Source: Ruminococcus sp. (GTDB lineage Bacteria > Bacillota > Clostridia > Oscillospirales > Ruminococcaceae). From it: DNA of 35,739 nt. Shown here piece by piece: positions 8,280-15,482 of the stretch. Each line of letters opens with the position of its first letter. The first letter of the stretch is position 1. Made by a program: the position numbers and the translations under genes. The stretch is from the NCBI GenBank assembly GCA_023667165.1, contig JAMPAO010000012.1, forward strand, positions 1-35,739, given 5' to 3'. Below the pieces are notes generated by a model, which did no database searches, was not told the DNA's origin, and saw nothing but the letters and a program-made list of their open reading frames with translations.

Positions 8280-8855
8280 ATGGAAAGATATATAACACAG
8301 ATCATACGGGAAATGACCCTGCTTTCCCGTCGGAAAGCTCCCTTGCCTGCCGTCGCCGCCATAGACGGCAGATGCGCGTCGGGCAAGACCACTCTTGCGG
8401 GTGATATCGCAAGGCTGACCGACTGCAATGTTTTCCATACCGACGATTTTTTCACGCCCCTCTGCCGGCGCACGGCGGAGCGGCTTGACGAAGCGGGCGG
8501 AGGCTTCGACCGCGAACGCTTCTCCGAGGAGATACTTCTCCCTCTGCTTTCGGGAAAGGATTTTTCCTACCGTCCCTACAGCTGCACCGAGCAGGCGTTT
8601 CTTGCCCCCGTAAATGTCTGCGCCAAGAGTATCAATATCATAGAGGGCGCATATAGCTGCCATAAGGAGCTTGCGGAGAATTACGATCTTATGATATTCC
8701 TGACCTGCTCTCCCGAAAAGCAGCTTGCGCGGATAACCGAAAGAAACGGCGCGGACGGAGCGGAAGCGTTCAGAACGAGGTGGATACCCGCCGAGGAAAA
8801 ATACTTCGCGGCTATGAACGTTCGGCAGCGCTGCCATATGATCATAGAAACCTGA
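8280..8855 (+). CDS. Uridine kinase-like P-loop NTPase
   Basis: A 191-residue nucleoside/small-molecule kinase-like protein. Walker A is GRCASGKTT near residue 25. It is followed by VFHTDDFF (the aspartate-rich DDF segment of uridine/phosphoribulokinase-type kinases), then FDRERF, INIIEGAYSC and a lid-like region with TERNGAD. The length fits short uridine kinase-like proteins, but substrate residues cannot be assigned by eye. It starts 7 bases after the reductase stop without a strong ribosome binding site, so coupled translation is likely. It belongs to the same operon as the C39-like lipoprotein gene that follows after 11 bases. Confidence 0.75.
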   Translation: MERYITQIIREMTLLSRRKAPLPAVAAIDGRCASGKTTLAGDIARLTDCNVFHTDDFFTPLCRRTAERLDEAGGGFDRERFSEEILLPLLSGKDFSYRPYSCTEQAFLAPVNVCAKSINIIEGAYSCHKELAENYDLMIFLTCSPEKQLARITERNGADGAEAFRTRWIPAEEKYFAAMNVRQRCHMIIET

Positions 8856-8866
8856 CGGAGAGAGAA

Positions 8867-10102
8867 ATGAAAGCCAAAATAATATACTTCCGAGGTCTGC
8901 TGCCCCTTATCTTGTCCGCGCTTATCCTTTCCTCCTGCGGACAGTTCGCCCCCTCGGAGGAAACGGAGGAAATAACCTATCACGACGAAAGCGGCATAAC
9001 CGTTTCCCTGCGTATGACCCGCCGTCCGAACGGCAGCGCAGTCGCTCTTTCCGCCGAGCCGGAGGGTGAATATTTATACAGCGCCGACCTGGGACTGTCC
9101 TATAAAAAGCTGAACAGCGAGGAGGAGATCGCCATCGCGGCGCCCAAAAGCTGTTCTTTCCGCCTTATGAAAGCGGACGATCCCGAAACCGTCACGGATA
9201 TCCTTACGGTATACGCAGGCGGCGGAGAGAACACCCTCCCCGTAAGGATCGTCGCGGTAAGCAGGGACGAAACCGGAACGGACGGCGGCAGCATTACTCT
9301 GAAAGCGGAATATACTGGCGGGGCAAAAAGCCTTGCCGCAAGCGCGGACGGCGGCGAAAGCTGGCACGACTTCACGGGAAATACCGCCGTTTTTGACGGC
9401 CTTTCGGCGGGTATGTATAATGTATGCGTGCGCGAAAAGGGCAGTACGGACGATACTCACCCCGTGCTGAATGTCCCCGTCCTGCGCGGCGGTATCGGGC
9501 AGGGAGCGTTTATTGATGTGGAAAGCATTCTGCAAAATCCGGAGCTTCCCACAGGCTGCGAGGCTGTTTCTCTGACCATGCTGCTCGGTCACATAGGCTT
9601 TGACGCGGACAAGCTGACCGTAGCCGACGATTATCTTCCCAAGGGAGATTACCGAAAAGCCGACTTCGGCAAGGTTTTCGTGGGCGATCCTCATGAACGC
9701 TCGGCATACGGCTGTACGGCGGCGGTGATCTGCGAAACGGCGGAAAAATATCTTGCGGACAACGATCCCGACCGCAGATTCCGCGTAAGGAACGTTACGG
9801 GAGCGTCCCCCGCCGTCCTGTACGGCTTTCTTGACAGTCGTATCCCCGTTATCGTCTGGGCGTCCATAGATATGGGCGAGATAACCGAAAGCAGCGTGAT
9901 ATGGCGCGACAGCGAAAGCGGAGAGCTTGTCTTCTGGCCGGGGAACGAGCACTGTCTGCTGCTGACGGGATATGACATGACCGAGGGTCTGGTGTACGTA
10001 AACGACCCTCTTCGGGGAAAGACCTCCTACGGTATGGAGCTTTTCGAAAAAAGATACGAACAGATGGAACGCAACGCCGTTATCATCACGGAAAACCGAT
10101 AA
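8867..10102 (+). CDS. Lipoprotein with C39-like (papain-fold) peptidase domain
   Basis: A 411-residue predicted lipoprotein. The signal MKAKIIYFRGLLPLILSALI ends in a lipobox LSSC with lipidated Cys24. ATG at 8867 follows GGAG (8857-8860); the open frame extends upstream into the kinase gene but has no signal sequence there. Residues about 35-200 are beta-rich, probably Ig-like (YSADLGLSYKKL, ADGGESWHDF). The C-terminal half is a C39_2-type domain with nucleophile Cys231 in PTGCEAVS, His362 in NEHCLLLTGYD and Asp380 in VNDPLRG, in the correct order. All three catalytic residues are present, so it should be active outside the membrane. In Gram-positives such proteins are annotated as hypothetical C39 peptidases; the substrate is unknown. 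There is no bacteriocin transporter nearby, so a leader-peptidase role is unlikely. Confidence 0.8.
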   Translation: MKAKIIYFRGLLPLILSALILSSCGQFAPSEETEEITYHDESGITVSLRMTRRPNGSAVALSAEPEGEYLYSADLGLSYKKLNSEEEIAIAAPKSCSFRLMKADDPETVTDILTVYAGGGENTLPVRIVAVSRDETGTDGGSITLKAEYTGGAKSLAASADGGESWHDFTGNTAVFDGLSAGMYNVCVREKGSTDDTHPVLNVPVLRGGIGQGAFIDVESILQNPELPTGCEAVSLTMLLGHIGFDADKLTVADDYLPKGDYRKADFGKVFVGDPHERSAYGCTAAVICETAEKYLADNDPDRRFRVRNVTGASPAVLYGFLDSRIPVIVWASIDMGEITESSVIWRDSESGELVFWPGNEHCLLLTGYDMTEGLVYVNDPLRGKTSYGMELFEKRYEQMERNAVIITENR

Positions 10103-10155
10103 AAGCGCAGCGTTCTCCGATGTTCAAAAACCTCAAGTCCGTTCAAAATTTGCAA

Positions 10156-10184
10156 TTGACATAACAGCGGTGATGAATTATACT
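10156..10184 (+). promoter_or_regulatory. Promoter of the solute-binding protein / AraC unit
   Basis: TTGACA at 10156-10161 and TATACT at 10179-10184 with 17-base spacing. The leader to 10284 is about 93 bases and includes the perfect palindrome GCGGCGCGCCGC at 10241-10252. Confidence 0.8.
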
Positions 10185-10283
10185 GATAATAAGAAACCGG
10201 CGGTCTTAGCCGCGCACGGGAGAGGAAAGCTACGTTAAGAGCGGCGCGCCGCAGAATGCAGATTTGAGAAAGGGTATGGTAAA

Positions 10284-11711
10284 ATGACGGACAAAGCAAG
10301 CAGAAAAGCAGCGGCGGCAGTTCTCGCGTTATCGGCTGCGCTTTGCGCCTGCACAAACGGAAACGAGGCGGAAAACGGCGGCGCCGTCACGGTATCGCAG
10401 CAGAACACGGCACCCGTAAATACCGAACGTCTGAACGAAGAGGATATGCAGGCGGTAAACGCCGCCGCCGACTCTCTGCTGACGGACGAGGAGCTTGAAA
10501 ACAAAACCGTAAAATGGCTGGCGCATTACGATCTGAACCCCGACAGCAGAGGCGGCTCCAGATCCGTGGCTCTTGAAATGTTCGAATCGAAGTACGGCGG
10601 CGAAATAGAGTATTATCCCACCACCTGGGAAAGCCGCTGGGCGGATCTGTCCACAAACGTTCTGGGCGGCACGGGAATAGACTTTTTCCCATTTGACACC
10701 TCCGCCTGCCCCAAGGGTATCGTGTCGGGAATGTTCGTTCCCGCAGACGATTATATCGACCTTGACAGCGAGATATGGCAGCAGACCCGTCCTTTCATGG
10801 ATATGTTCGAATTCGGCGGGAAACACTATGAATTATGTACCGGCGTTACCCCCGAGGCGGTGGTTATTTACAGCAAAAAGACCGTAAGCGAAAACGGCTT
10901 GGACGATCCGTGGGAGCTGTATTGCAGCGGAGAATGGAACTGGGACAGCTTCAAAAAAATGATGCTTGATTTCGTAGATGCCGGCTCGGGCAGATACGGA
11001 CTTGACGGATATTATTATCAAAAGGCTCTGGGAACATCTTCGGGAGCGTCCGTTGTCCGCCTGAGCAACGGTTATATGGAGCTTACCCTTGACGATCCCG
11101 CCCTTGAAAAAGCGATGCAGCTTGCGGAGGAAATGTACGCGAACGGACTGTTCCTTGACAAATCCATGTTTGACTGGTCGGAGCAGCCGCAGATGATGGG
11201 AGAGGGAAAACAGTTGTTTTATTTCTGCGGCGCATGGACGCTGGAATCCGCGCCGGAGGTGTGGACGACCAAAATATCCCCCGAGGACGCCGCAATGGTT
11301 CCCGTACCCTGCTGCCCCGATATCGGGGCTTCCTATTCCATAATCCCCGACGGCTTCATGCTCTGCAAGGGCGCAGCCAATCCATGGGGCGCCGCAAGGT
11401 ACGCCGAATGCTGCATAGCCGCGGCTCTCGATGAGAATGCGCGGATAATAGGCGATGAAAAGCGCAGGAACGATTACAAATGGACGGACGAGCTTACGGA
11501 ACAGTATTACGAGTGCGTCGCCGCCGCCAAGGAAGCTCCTTTTTACGATATGTCCTACGGCATTTCCGATGATTTTGTCAAGGCGGTTACCGACAATGTG
11601 ATGTATAATCCCTTCGGCGGCTCGTCCTACGCGCAGGGAAAGGAAGAATCGCGCGAGATCGCCGTTATGCTCACGGAGGAAATAAACGAAAAGCTCAAAG
11701 CGCTGAGCTGA
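10284..11711 (+). CDS. Orphan extracellular solute-binding lipoprotein
   Basis: A 475-residue family 1-type sugar-binding lipoprotein. The signal ends in LCAC with lipidated Cys23. A short Asn/Glu-rich linker precedes a two-lobed binding-protein fold. Typical landmarks are FESKYGGEIEYYPTTWESRW, the IDFFPFD segment, VIYSKKTVSENGLDDPWELY and, near the C-terminus, the conserved-looking NPWGAARYAE. AGAAAGGG (10267-10274) supports the ATG. No ABC permease or ATPase gene follows; the next gene is an AraC regulator 29 bases downstream. It therefore may supply a distant permease (for instance an oligosaccharide importer sharing a common ATPase) or present ligand to a sensor. The sugar class cannot be deduced from sequence. 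Confidence 0.85.
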   Translation: MTDKASRKAAAAVLALSAALCACTNGNEAENGGAVTVSQQNTAPVNTERLNEEDMQAVNAAADSLLTDEELENKTVKWLAHYDLNPDSRGGSRSVALEMFESKYGGEIEYYPTTWESRWADLSTNVLGGTGIDFFPFDTSACPKGIVSGMFVPADDYIDLDSEIWQQTRPFMDMFEFGGKHYELCTGVTPEAVVIYSKKTVSENGLDDPWELYCSGEWNWDSFKKMMLDFVDAGSGRYGLDGYYYQKALGTSSGASVVRLSNGYMELTLDDPALEKAMQLAEEMYANGLFLDKSMFDWSEQPQMMGEGKQLFYFCGAWTLESAPEVWTTKISPEDAAMVPVPCCPDIGASYSIIPDGFMLCKGAANPWGAARYAECCIAAALDENARIIGDEKRRNDYKWTDELTEQYYECVAAAKEAPFYDMSYGISDDFVKAVTDNVMYNPFGGSSYAQGKEESREIAVMLTEEINEKLKALS

Positions 11712-11740
11712 CCCGCACCGTAAGGGAGACGACCGTTTTT

Positions 11741-12571
11741 ATGGCAGTAAATCAGAATATCTATCCCTACAGCGCGCAGGTAAAAAGCCTGCCCGTGTAC
11801 CTTGCGGGCATAGGCGGAAGCGAATACCAATATCACGTGCGGCGTCCGGAGGGCTATCAATGGCATCAGATACTTTACAGCGCCAAGGGCAGAGGCTGCC
11901 TGAAATACGGCGGCGTTTCTGTCAATTTGACGGAGGGATATTATTTTTTCCTGCCCGCGTTCTGTCCTCACGAATATTATCCCGTCCGCGGCGACTGGGA
12001 CGTCAGGTGGACGGCGTTTGACGGCAGCGCCTGCACGGAGATCCTCGGCAGCCTTGATATGACGAAACCCTTTGCCGTAAAGCTGACGGACAGCGGCTCC
12101 CTGCAAAAGCTGTACGCCGAAATGTTCAACGTCCTGAGATCGGATATTATCTACGGGAATTTCACCTGTTCGGGACTTATCTATCAGTATATCATAGAGC
12201 TTCACAAGCTGGCGTCGGACAAAACTCCCGCAGGCGGCGGCCGCAGCAGTATCCTTATGCCGGTACTCGATTATATCGAAAGCAATTTCAGAAACGGCTT
12301 TTCTCTGACCCTGCTTGCCGAGCGGGCGGGGATTACTCCCCAGCATCTTTGCCGCATATTCAGAAAGACCATGAATATGCGGCCGAGCGAATATCTTACG
12401 CGGCGCAGGCTGACCGAAGCCAAAAAACTGCTGACGGAAACGGATATGCCCGTTTCTCGTATATGCGTTTCCTCCGGTTTTGCCGATCCCGGTTATTTCA
12501 GCGCCGTTTTCAGGCAATACGAGGGACTTTCCCCCTCCGAATACAGAAAAAACTACAGACCCGTCCGCTGA
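11741..12571 (+). CDS. AraC-family transcriptional regulator
   Basis: A 276-residue regulator. Residues 1-165 form a cupin-like N-terminal sensing domain (YQWHQILYSAKGRGCLKYGG, LTEGYYFFLP, WDVRWTAFDG). The C-terminal about 100 residues contain two helix-turn-helix units: FSLTLLAERAGITPQHLCRIF, then ISRICVSSGF-like sequence (VSRICVSSGFADPGYFSAVF), ending in the family hallmark SPSEYRK. AAGGGAG (11722-11728) precedes the ATG. It is probably co-transcribed with the solute-binding protein gene, which suggests it controls that gene or a matching carbohydrate locus in response to an intracellular sugar. The pairing suggests function but the target is not shown by the sequence. Confidence 0.9.
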   Translation: MAVNQNIYPYSAQVKSLPVYLAGIGGSEYQYHVRRPEGYQWHQILYSAKGRGCLKYGGVSVNLTEGYYFFLPAFCPHEYYPVRGDWDVRWTAFDGSACTEILGSLDMTKPFAVKLTDSGSLQKLYAEMFNVLRSDIIYGNFTCSGLIYQYIIELHKLASDKTPAGGGRSSILMPVLDYIESNFRNGFSLTLLAERAGITPQHLCRIFRKTMNMRPSEYLTRRRLTEAKKLLTETDMPVSRICVSSGFADPGYFSAVFRQYEGLSPSEYRKNYRPVR

Positions 12572-12595
12572 TATGCGGCGAGCCTTGGCGAAAAA

Positions 12596-12629
12596 ACCCC
12601 CTCCGGAACCGCACCGTTCCGGAGGGGGT
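12596..12629. terminator. Bidirectional terminator between araC-type gene and pnp
   Basis: A perfect 14-bp GC-rich stem (12596-12609 with 12616-12629). The left flank is A6 (12591-12596), a T-tract when read on the minus strand, so it is a strong terminator for pnp. The plus-strand tail (CGTATTTTATTT) is also T-rich and can end the AraC transcript. Confidence 0.9.
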
Positions 12630-12651
12630 CGTATTTTATTTCGTCACAGTA

Positions 12652-14781
12652 TCACTGTAAATTCTTCTTAGCCTCGAGATCCGCAAGAGCGTCCTTTCGT
12701 GAAAGGTTGATCCTGCCCTGGCTGTCTATCTCCATGACCTTGACGACGATCTCGTCGCCTACGGAAACGATGTCCTCCACCTTTTCCACTCTCGATCTGT
12801 CCAGCTTGGAGATATGCACAAGACCGTCCTTGCCCGGAGCTATCTCCACGAAAGCGCCGAAGTTCATCAGCTTGACGACCTTGCCCTTGTAAATGGCGCC
12901 GATCTCCGGATCGTTTGCAATGGTATCGACGATCTGAACAGCCTTTCTTGCGTCGTTGATGTCCATACCGCTGATAAATACGCTGCCGTCGTCGTTGATG
13001 TCGATCTTGACATGGCAGTCGGCGGATATCTTCTGAATGACCTTTCCGCCCTGACCGATGACCTCTCTGATCTTGTCCACGGGAACCTTGGTCTGGAGCA
13101 TTTTCGGAGCGTACTTGCCAACCTCGGGACGGGGTTCTGCGATAGCCTTCAGCATTACCTCGTCAAGGATATAGTCCCTTGCCTTGTGGGTCTTTGCGAA
13201 AGCCTCTCTGATGATATCGTAGGTAAGACCGTCCACCTTGATGTCCACCTGAATGGCGGTGATACCCTTTTTGGTGCCGCCTACCTTAAAGTCCATGTCG
13301 CCGAAGAAATCCTCAAGACCCTGTATATCCACCATTGTCTGGAAGCTGCCGTCATCTCTTGTGATAAGACCGCAGGAAATGCCCGCAACGGGAGCCTTTA
13401 TGGGAACGCCCGCGTCCATGAGAGCAAGGGTGGAGCCGCAAATGGAACCCTGTGAGGTAGAGCCGTTTGATGAAAGCACCTCGGATACCAGTCTTAAAGC
13501 GTAGGGGAATTCCTCCACGGGGGGAATAACAGGCTCCAAAGCTCTTTCAGCCAGCGCGCCGTGACCTATCTCGCGTCTGCCGGGACCTCTGGAGGGTTTT
13601 GTTTCGCCCACTGAATAGGAGGGGAAATTGTAATGGTGCATATATCTCTTTGAATCCTCGTCGTCCAGACCGTCTATCCTCTGGGCGTCGCTTACGGGAC
13701 CCAAAGTAGCCACCGTCAGCACCTGGGTCTGACCTCTCGTGAACAGACCCGAGCCGTGAACTCTGGGAAGAACGCCTACCTCGGCGGCAAGGGGACGGAT
13801 ATCGTCCAGACCTCTGCCGTCAACACGCTTGCCCTCGTAGAGCCAGTTTCTGACGATCTTCTTTTGGAGCTTGTAAATGCATTCGTCTATCATAGCCGTC
13901 TTTTCGGGGTATTCTTCGTCAAAGCGGTCGTGGATATCGTCCTTTATGGGGTTGAGCATTTCCTCGCGCTTGTTCTTGTCGTCCGTGTCGAGAGCGGTCA
14001 TTACCCTGTCGGCGGCAAAGCTTTCGATGGCGTCGAACATATCGTGATCGACCTCCATGGACTCGAACTCGAACTTTTTCTTGCCGATCTGACCGCGTAT
14101 ATCCTCGATAAACGCAACTATCTTCTTTATCTCCTCATGACCCTTTATAATGGCGTCCAGCATGGTATCGTCGTCGACCTCGTTTGCGCCCGCCTCGATC
14201 ATGACCACCTTTTCCATAGTGCCCGCAACGGTAAGGTTAAGATCGTTTCTCGACCTCTGCTCCCGTGTGGGGTTAAGGACTATCTCACCGTCCACCAGAC
14301 CGACGCTTATGCCGCCTATGGGACCGTTCCAGGGGATATCGGAAATGGATATGGCGACCGATGTAGCTATCATTCCCACTATCTCGGGAGAATAGTCGGG
14401 ATCGACCGAAAGCACCGTCATAACGACGGAAACGTCGTTCCTCATGTCCTTGGGAAAGAGAGGACGGATAGGCCTGTCCACCACGCGTGAGGTGAGTATA
14501 GCCTTCTCCGAGGGTTTGCCCTCTCTCTTGATAAATGAACCGGGTATCCTGCCCACCGAGTAAAGTCTTTCCTCGTAATCCACGGAAAGCGGGAAAAAGT
14601 CAATGCCCTCTCTCGGCTTCACGCTTGCGGTAACGTTCGCCATGACCACCGTGTCGCCGTATTTTACCCAGCACGAGCCGTTGGAAAGCTCGCAGGTCTT
14701 GCCGGTTTCCACCGTAAGCTCTCTGCCCGCAAAATCGGTCGTAAATATCCTGTGACTGTCAAAGGTTTTCATCTGATTCAT
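12652..14781 (-). CDS. pnp: Polyribonucleotide nucleotidyltransferase (PNPase)
   Basis: A 709-residue 3'-5' phosphorolytic exoribonuclease, the usual family length. The order is: first RNase PH domain (about 10-220, with GKTCELSNGS and GSFIKREGKPSEKAILTSR), linker helical domain, second RNase PH domain (about 310-545, with GSGLFTRGQTQ, the catalytic-region SSNGSTSQGS and DAGVPIKAPVAGI), KH domain (DKIREVIGQGGKVIQ) and S1 domain (GAIYKGKVVKLMNFGAFVEI, GLVHISKL). The protein ends in KKNLQ. ATG at 14781 follows an AAAGGAAAGG box; a longer frame to 14892 runs through the leader structures and is rejected. It lies downstream of rpsO, the common bacterial order. It takes part in RNA decay and quality control. 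An attenuator-like structure precedes it. Confidence 0.97.
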   Translation of the reverse strand: MNQMKTFDSHRIFTTDFAGRELTVETGKTCELSNGSCWVKYGDTVVMANVTASVKPREGIDFFPLSVDYEERLYSVGRIPGSFIKREGKPSEKAILTSRVVDRPIRPLFPKDMRNDVSVVMTVLSVDPDYSPEIVGMIATSVAISISDIPWNGPIGGISVGLVDGEIVLNPTREQRSRNDLNLTVAGTMEKVVMIEAGANEVDDDTMLDAIIKGHEEIKKIVAFIEDIRGQIGKKKFEFESMEVDHDMFDAIESFAADRVMTALDTDDKNKREEMLNPIKDDIHDRFDEEYPEKTAMIDECIYKLQKKIVRNWLYEGKRVDGRGLDDIRPLAAEVGVLPRVHGSGLFTRGQTQVLTVATLGPVSDAQRIDGLDDEDSKRYMHHYNFPSYSVGETKPSRGPGRREIGHGALAERALEPVIPPVEEFPYALRLVSEVLSSNGSTSQGSICGSTLALMDAGVPIKAPVAGISCGLITRDDGSFQTMVDIQGLEDFFGDMDFKVGGTKKGITAIQVDIKVDGLTYDIIREAFAKTHKARDYILDEVMLKAIAEPRPEVGKYAPKMLQTKVPVDKIREVIGQGGKVIQKISADCHVKIDINDDGSVFISGMDINDARKAVQIVDTIANDPEIGAIYKGKVVKLMNFGAFVEIAPGKDGLVHISKLDRSRVEKVEDIVSVGDEIVVKVMEIDSQGRINLSRKDALADLEAKKNLQ

Positions 14782-14815
14782 AAATAATAGCCTTTCCTTT
14801 CTTCGCGGCGGGCGG

Positions 14816-14918
14816 AAAAAGCCGCCGCATATGATGATATTCAGGCGGCGCATTAGCAATAAATCCGATATGCACGGCACATTCCTGCACACCCGATTTA
14901 ATGCTAAACGCCCGCCGT
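14816..14918 (-). promoter_or_regulatory. Attenuator-like leader of pnp
   Basis: On the minus strand, a long imperfect stem (5' arm about 14918-14895, 3' arm about 14867-14843, roughly 19 paired bases including TTAGCA and TAAATC blocks) shares its 3' GCCGCC with a second hairpin. That hairpin is GCCGCC at 14848-14843 with GGCGGC at 14826-14821, with an inner ATAT/ATAT stem, followed by T5 (14820-14816). The two structures are mutually exclusive, the second being terminator-like. I read this as an attenuator or processing site between rpsO and pnp; the controlling signal is unknown. Confidence 0.55.
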
Positions 14919-14931
14919 ACGCAGCGCTTGA

Positions 14932-14965
14932 AAGGCGCAGAGCGGGATATCCCCTCTGCCGCCTT
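14932..14965 (-). other. Hairpin just downstream of rpsO
   Basis: AAGGC-G-GCAGAG (14965-14954) pairs with CTCTGC-GCCTT (14942-14932) around a GGGATATCCC palindrome. It begins 13 bases after the rpsO stop. No T-tract follows, so it looks like an mRNA-stabilising or RNase III processing stem, not a terminator. Confidence 0.6.
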
Positions 14966-14977
14966 AGCGTATGCGGA

Positions 14978-15244
14978 TCACTTACGAAGACCCAGCTTCT
15001 GGATAACAGCGCGGTATCTGTTGATATCCTTTTTCTGGAGATAATCCAGCAGATTGCGTCTGTGACCTACCATTTTCAAAAGACCTCTTCTTGAATGGTG
15101 GTCGTGAGTATGGATCTTCAGATGCTCGTTGAGGTCGTTGATCCTTCTTGTGAGAATGGCGATCTGGACCTCCGGCGAGCCTGTGTCGTTGTCGCTGAGC
15201 TTGTTGGCAGCGATGATAGCGTCCTTTTCTTCCTTGCGCATCAT
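14978..15244 (-). CDS. rpsO: 30S ribosomal protein S15
   Basis: An 88-residue S15, the standard length, binding 16S rRNA in the platform of the small subunit. Hallmarks visible: DTGSPEVQIAILTRRINDL, HDHHSRRGLLKMVGHRRNLL, and the C-terminal RYRAVIQKLGLRK. Two adjacent ATGs exist (15244 and 15241). The first is chosen because GAGGTG (15259-15254) lies nine bases away. The much longer open frame upstream covers the promoter and leader and is not coding. It is transcribed from its own promoter with a roughly 118-base structured leader, consistent with feedback control by free S15 as in other bacteria. Confidence 0.97.
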   Translation of the reverse strand: MMRKEEKDAIIAANKLSDNDTGSPEVQIAILTRRINDLNEHLKIHTHDHHSRRGLLKMVGHRRNLLDYLQKKDINRYRAVIQKLGLRK

Positions 15245-15253
15245 AATAAAATA

Positions 15254-15362
15254 CACCTCTTTCAAATATTCCCCGAACCGGGCTGACGGCGGGTATATTC
15301 CCGAAAAACGGGCTTGACCCGTCAGCTTGGAAAGGGGCAGCTTTGCCGCGCATATGCGCAAC
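15254..15362 (-). promoter_or_regulatory. Structured rpsO leader, candidate S15 autoregulatory site
   Basis: Between the predicted transcript start (about 15362) and the ribosome binding site the leader can form a CTGACGG/CCGTCAG stem (15325-15318 with 15293-15283). This encloses CCCG-AAAAA-CGGG, followed by a short CCCG..CGGG hairpin near 15271-15282. S15 represses its own mRNA through different leader folds in different phyla, so the fold here is a plausible but unassigned member of that group. Confidence 0.5.
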
Positions 15363-15368
15363 AAAGAT

Positions 15369-15397
15369 ATTATACCACATTTTTTTTCATTTGTAAA
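15369..15397 (-). promoter_or_regulatory. rpsO promoter
   Basis: Minus-strand TTTACA (15397-15392), 17-base spacer, TATAAT (15374-15369) preceded by TGG (extended -10). Confidence 0.8.
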
Positions 15398-15430
15398 GAG
15401 CTTTTGTAAATTTATTCGGAGTATTTTAAC

Positions 15431-15459
15431 AAAAGCGCCGCCGCGCAGAGATCCGGCGC
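15431..15459 (-). terminator. Terminator after the hybrid kinase operon
   Basis: Minus-strand GCGCCG (15459-15454), loop, CGGCGC (15440-15435), then TTTTGTTAAAA. It lies 23 bases beyond the kinase stop and separates this operon from rpsO. Confidence 0.75.
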
Positions 15460-15482
15460 GTTCCGCCTTTTGGTATGGGTTC

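Noticed and set aside
13756..14490. Long plus-strand open frame opposite pnp
   Set aside because: It is the antisense shadow of a highly conserved gene.
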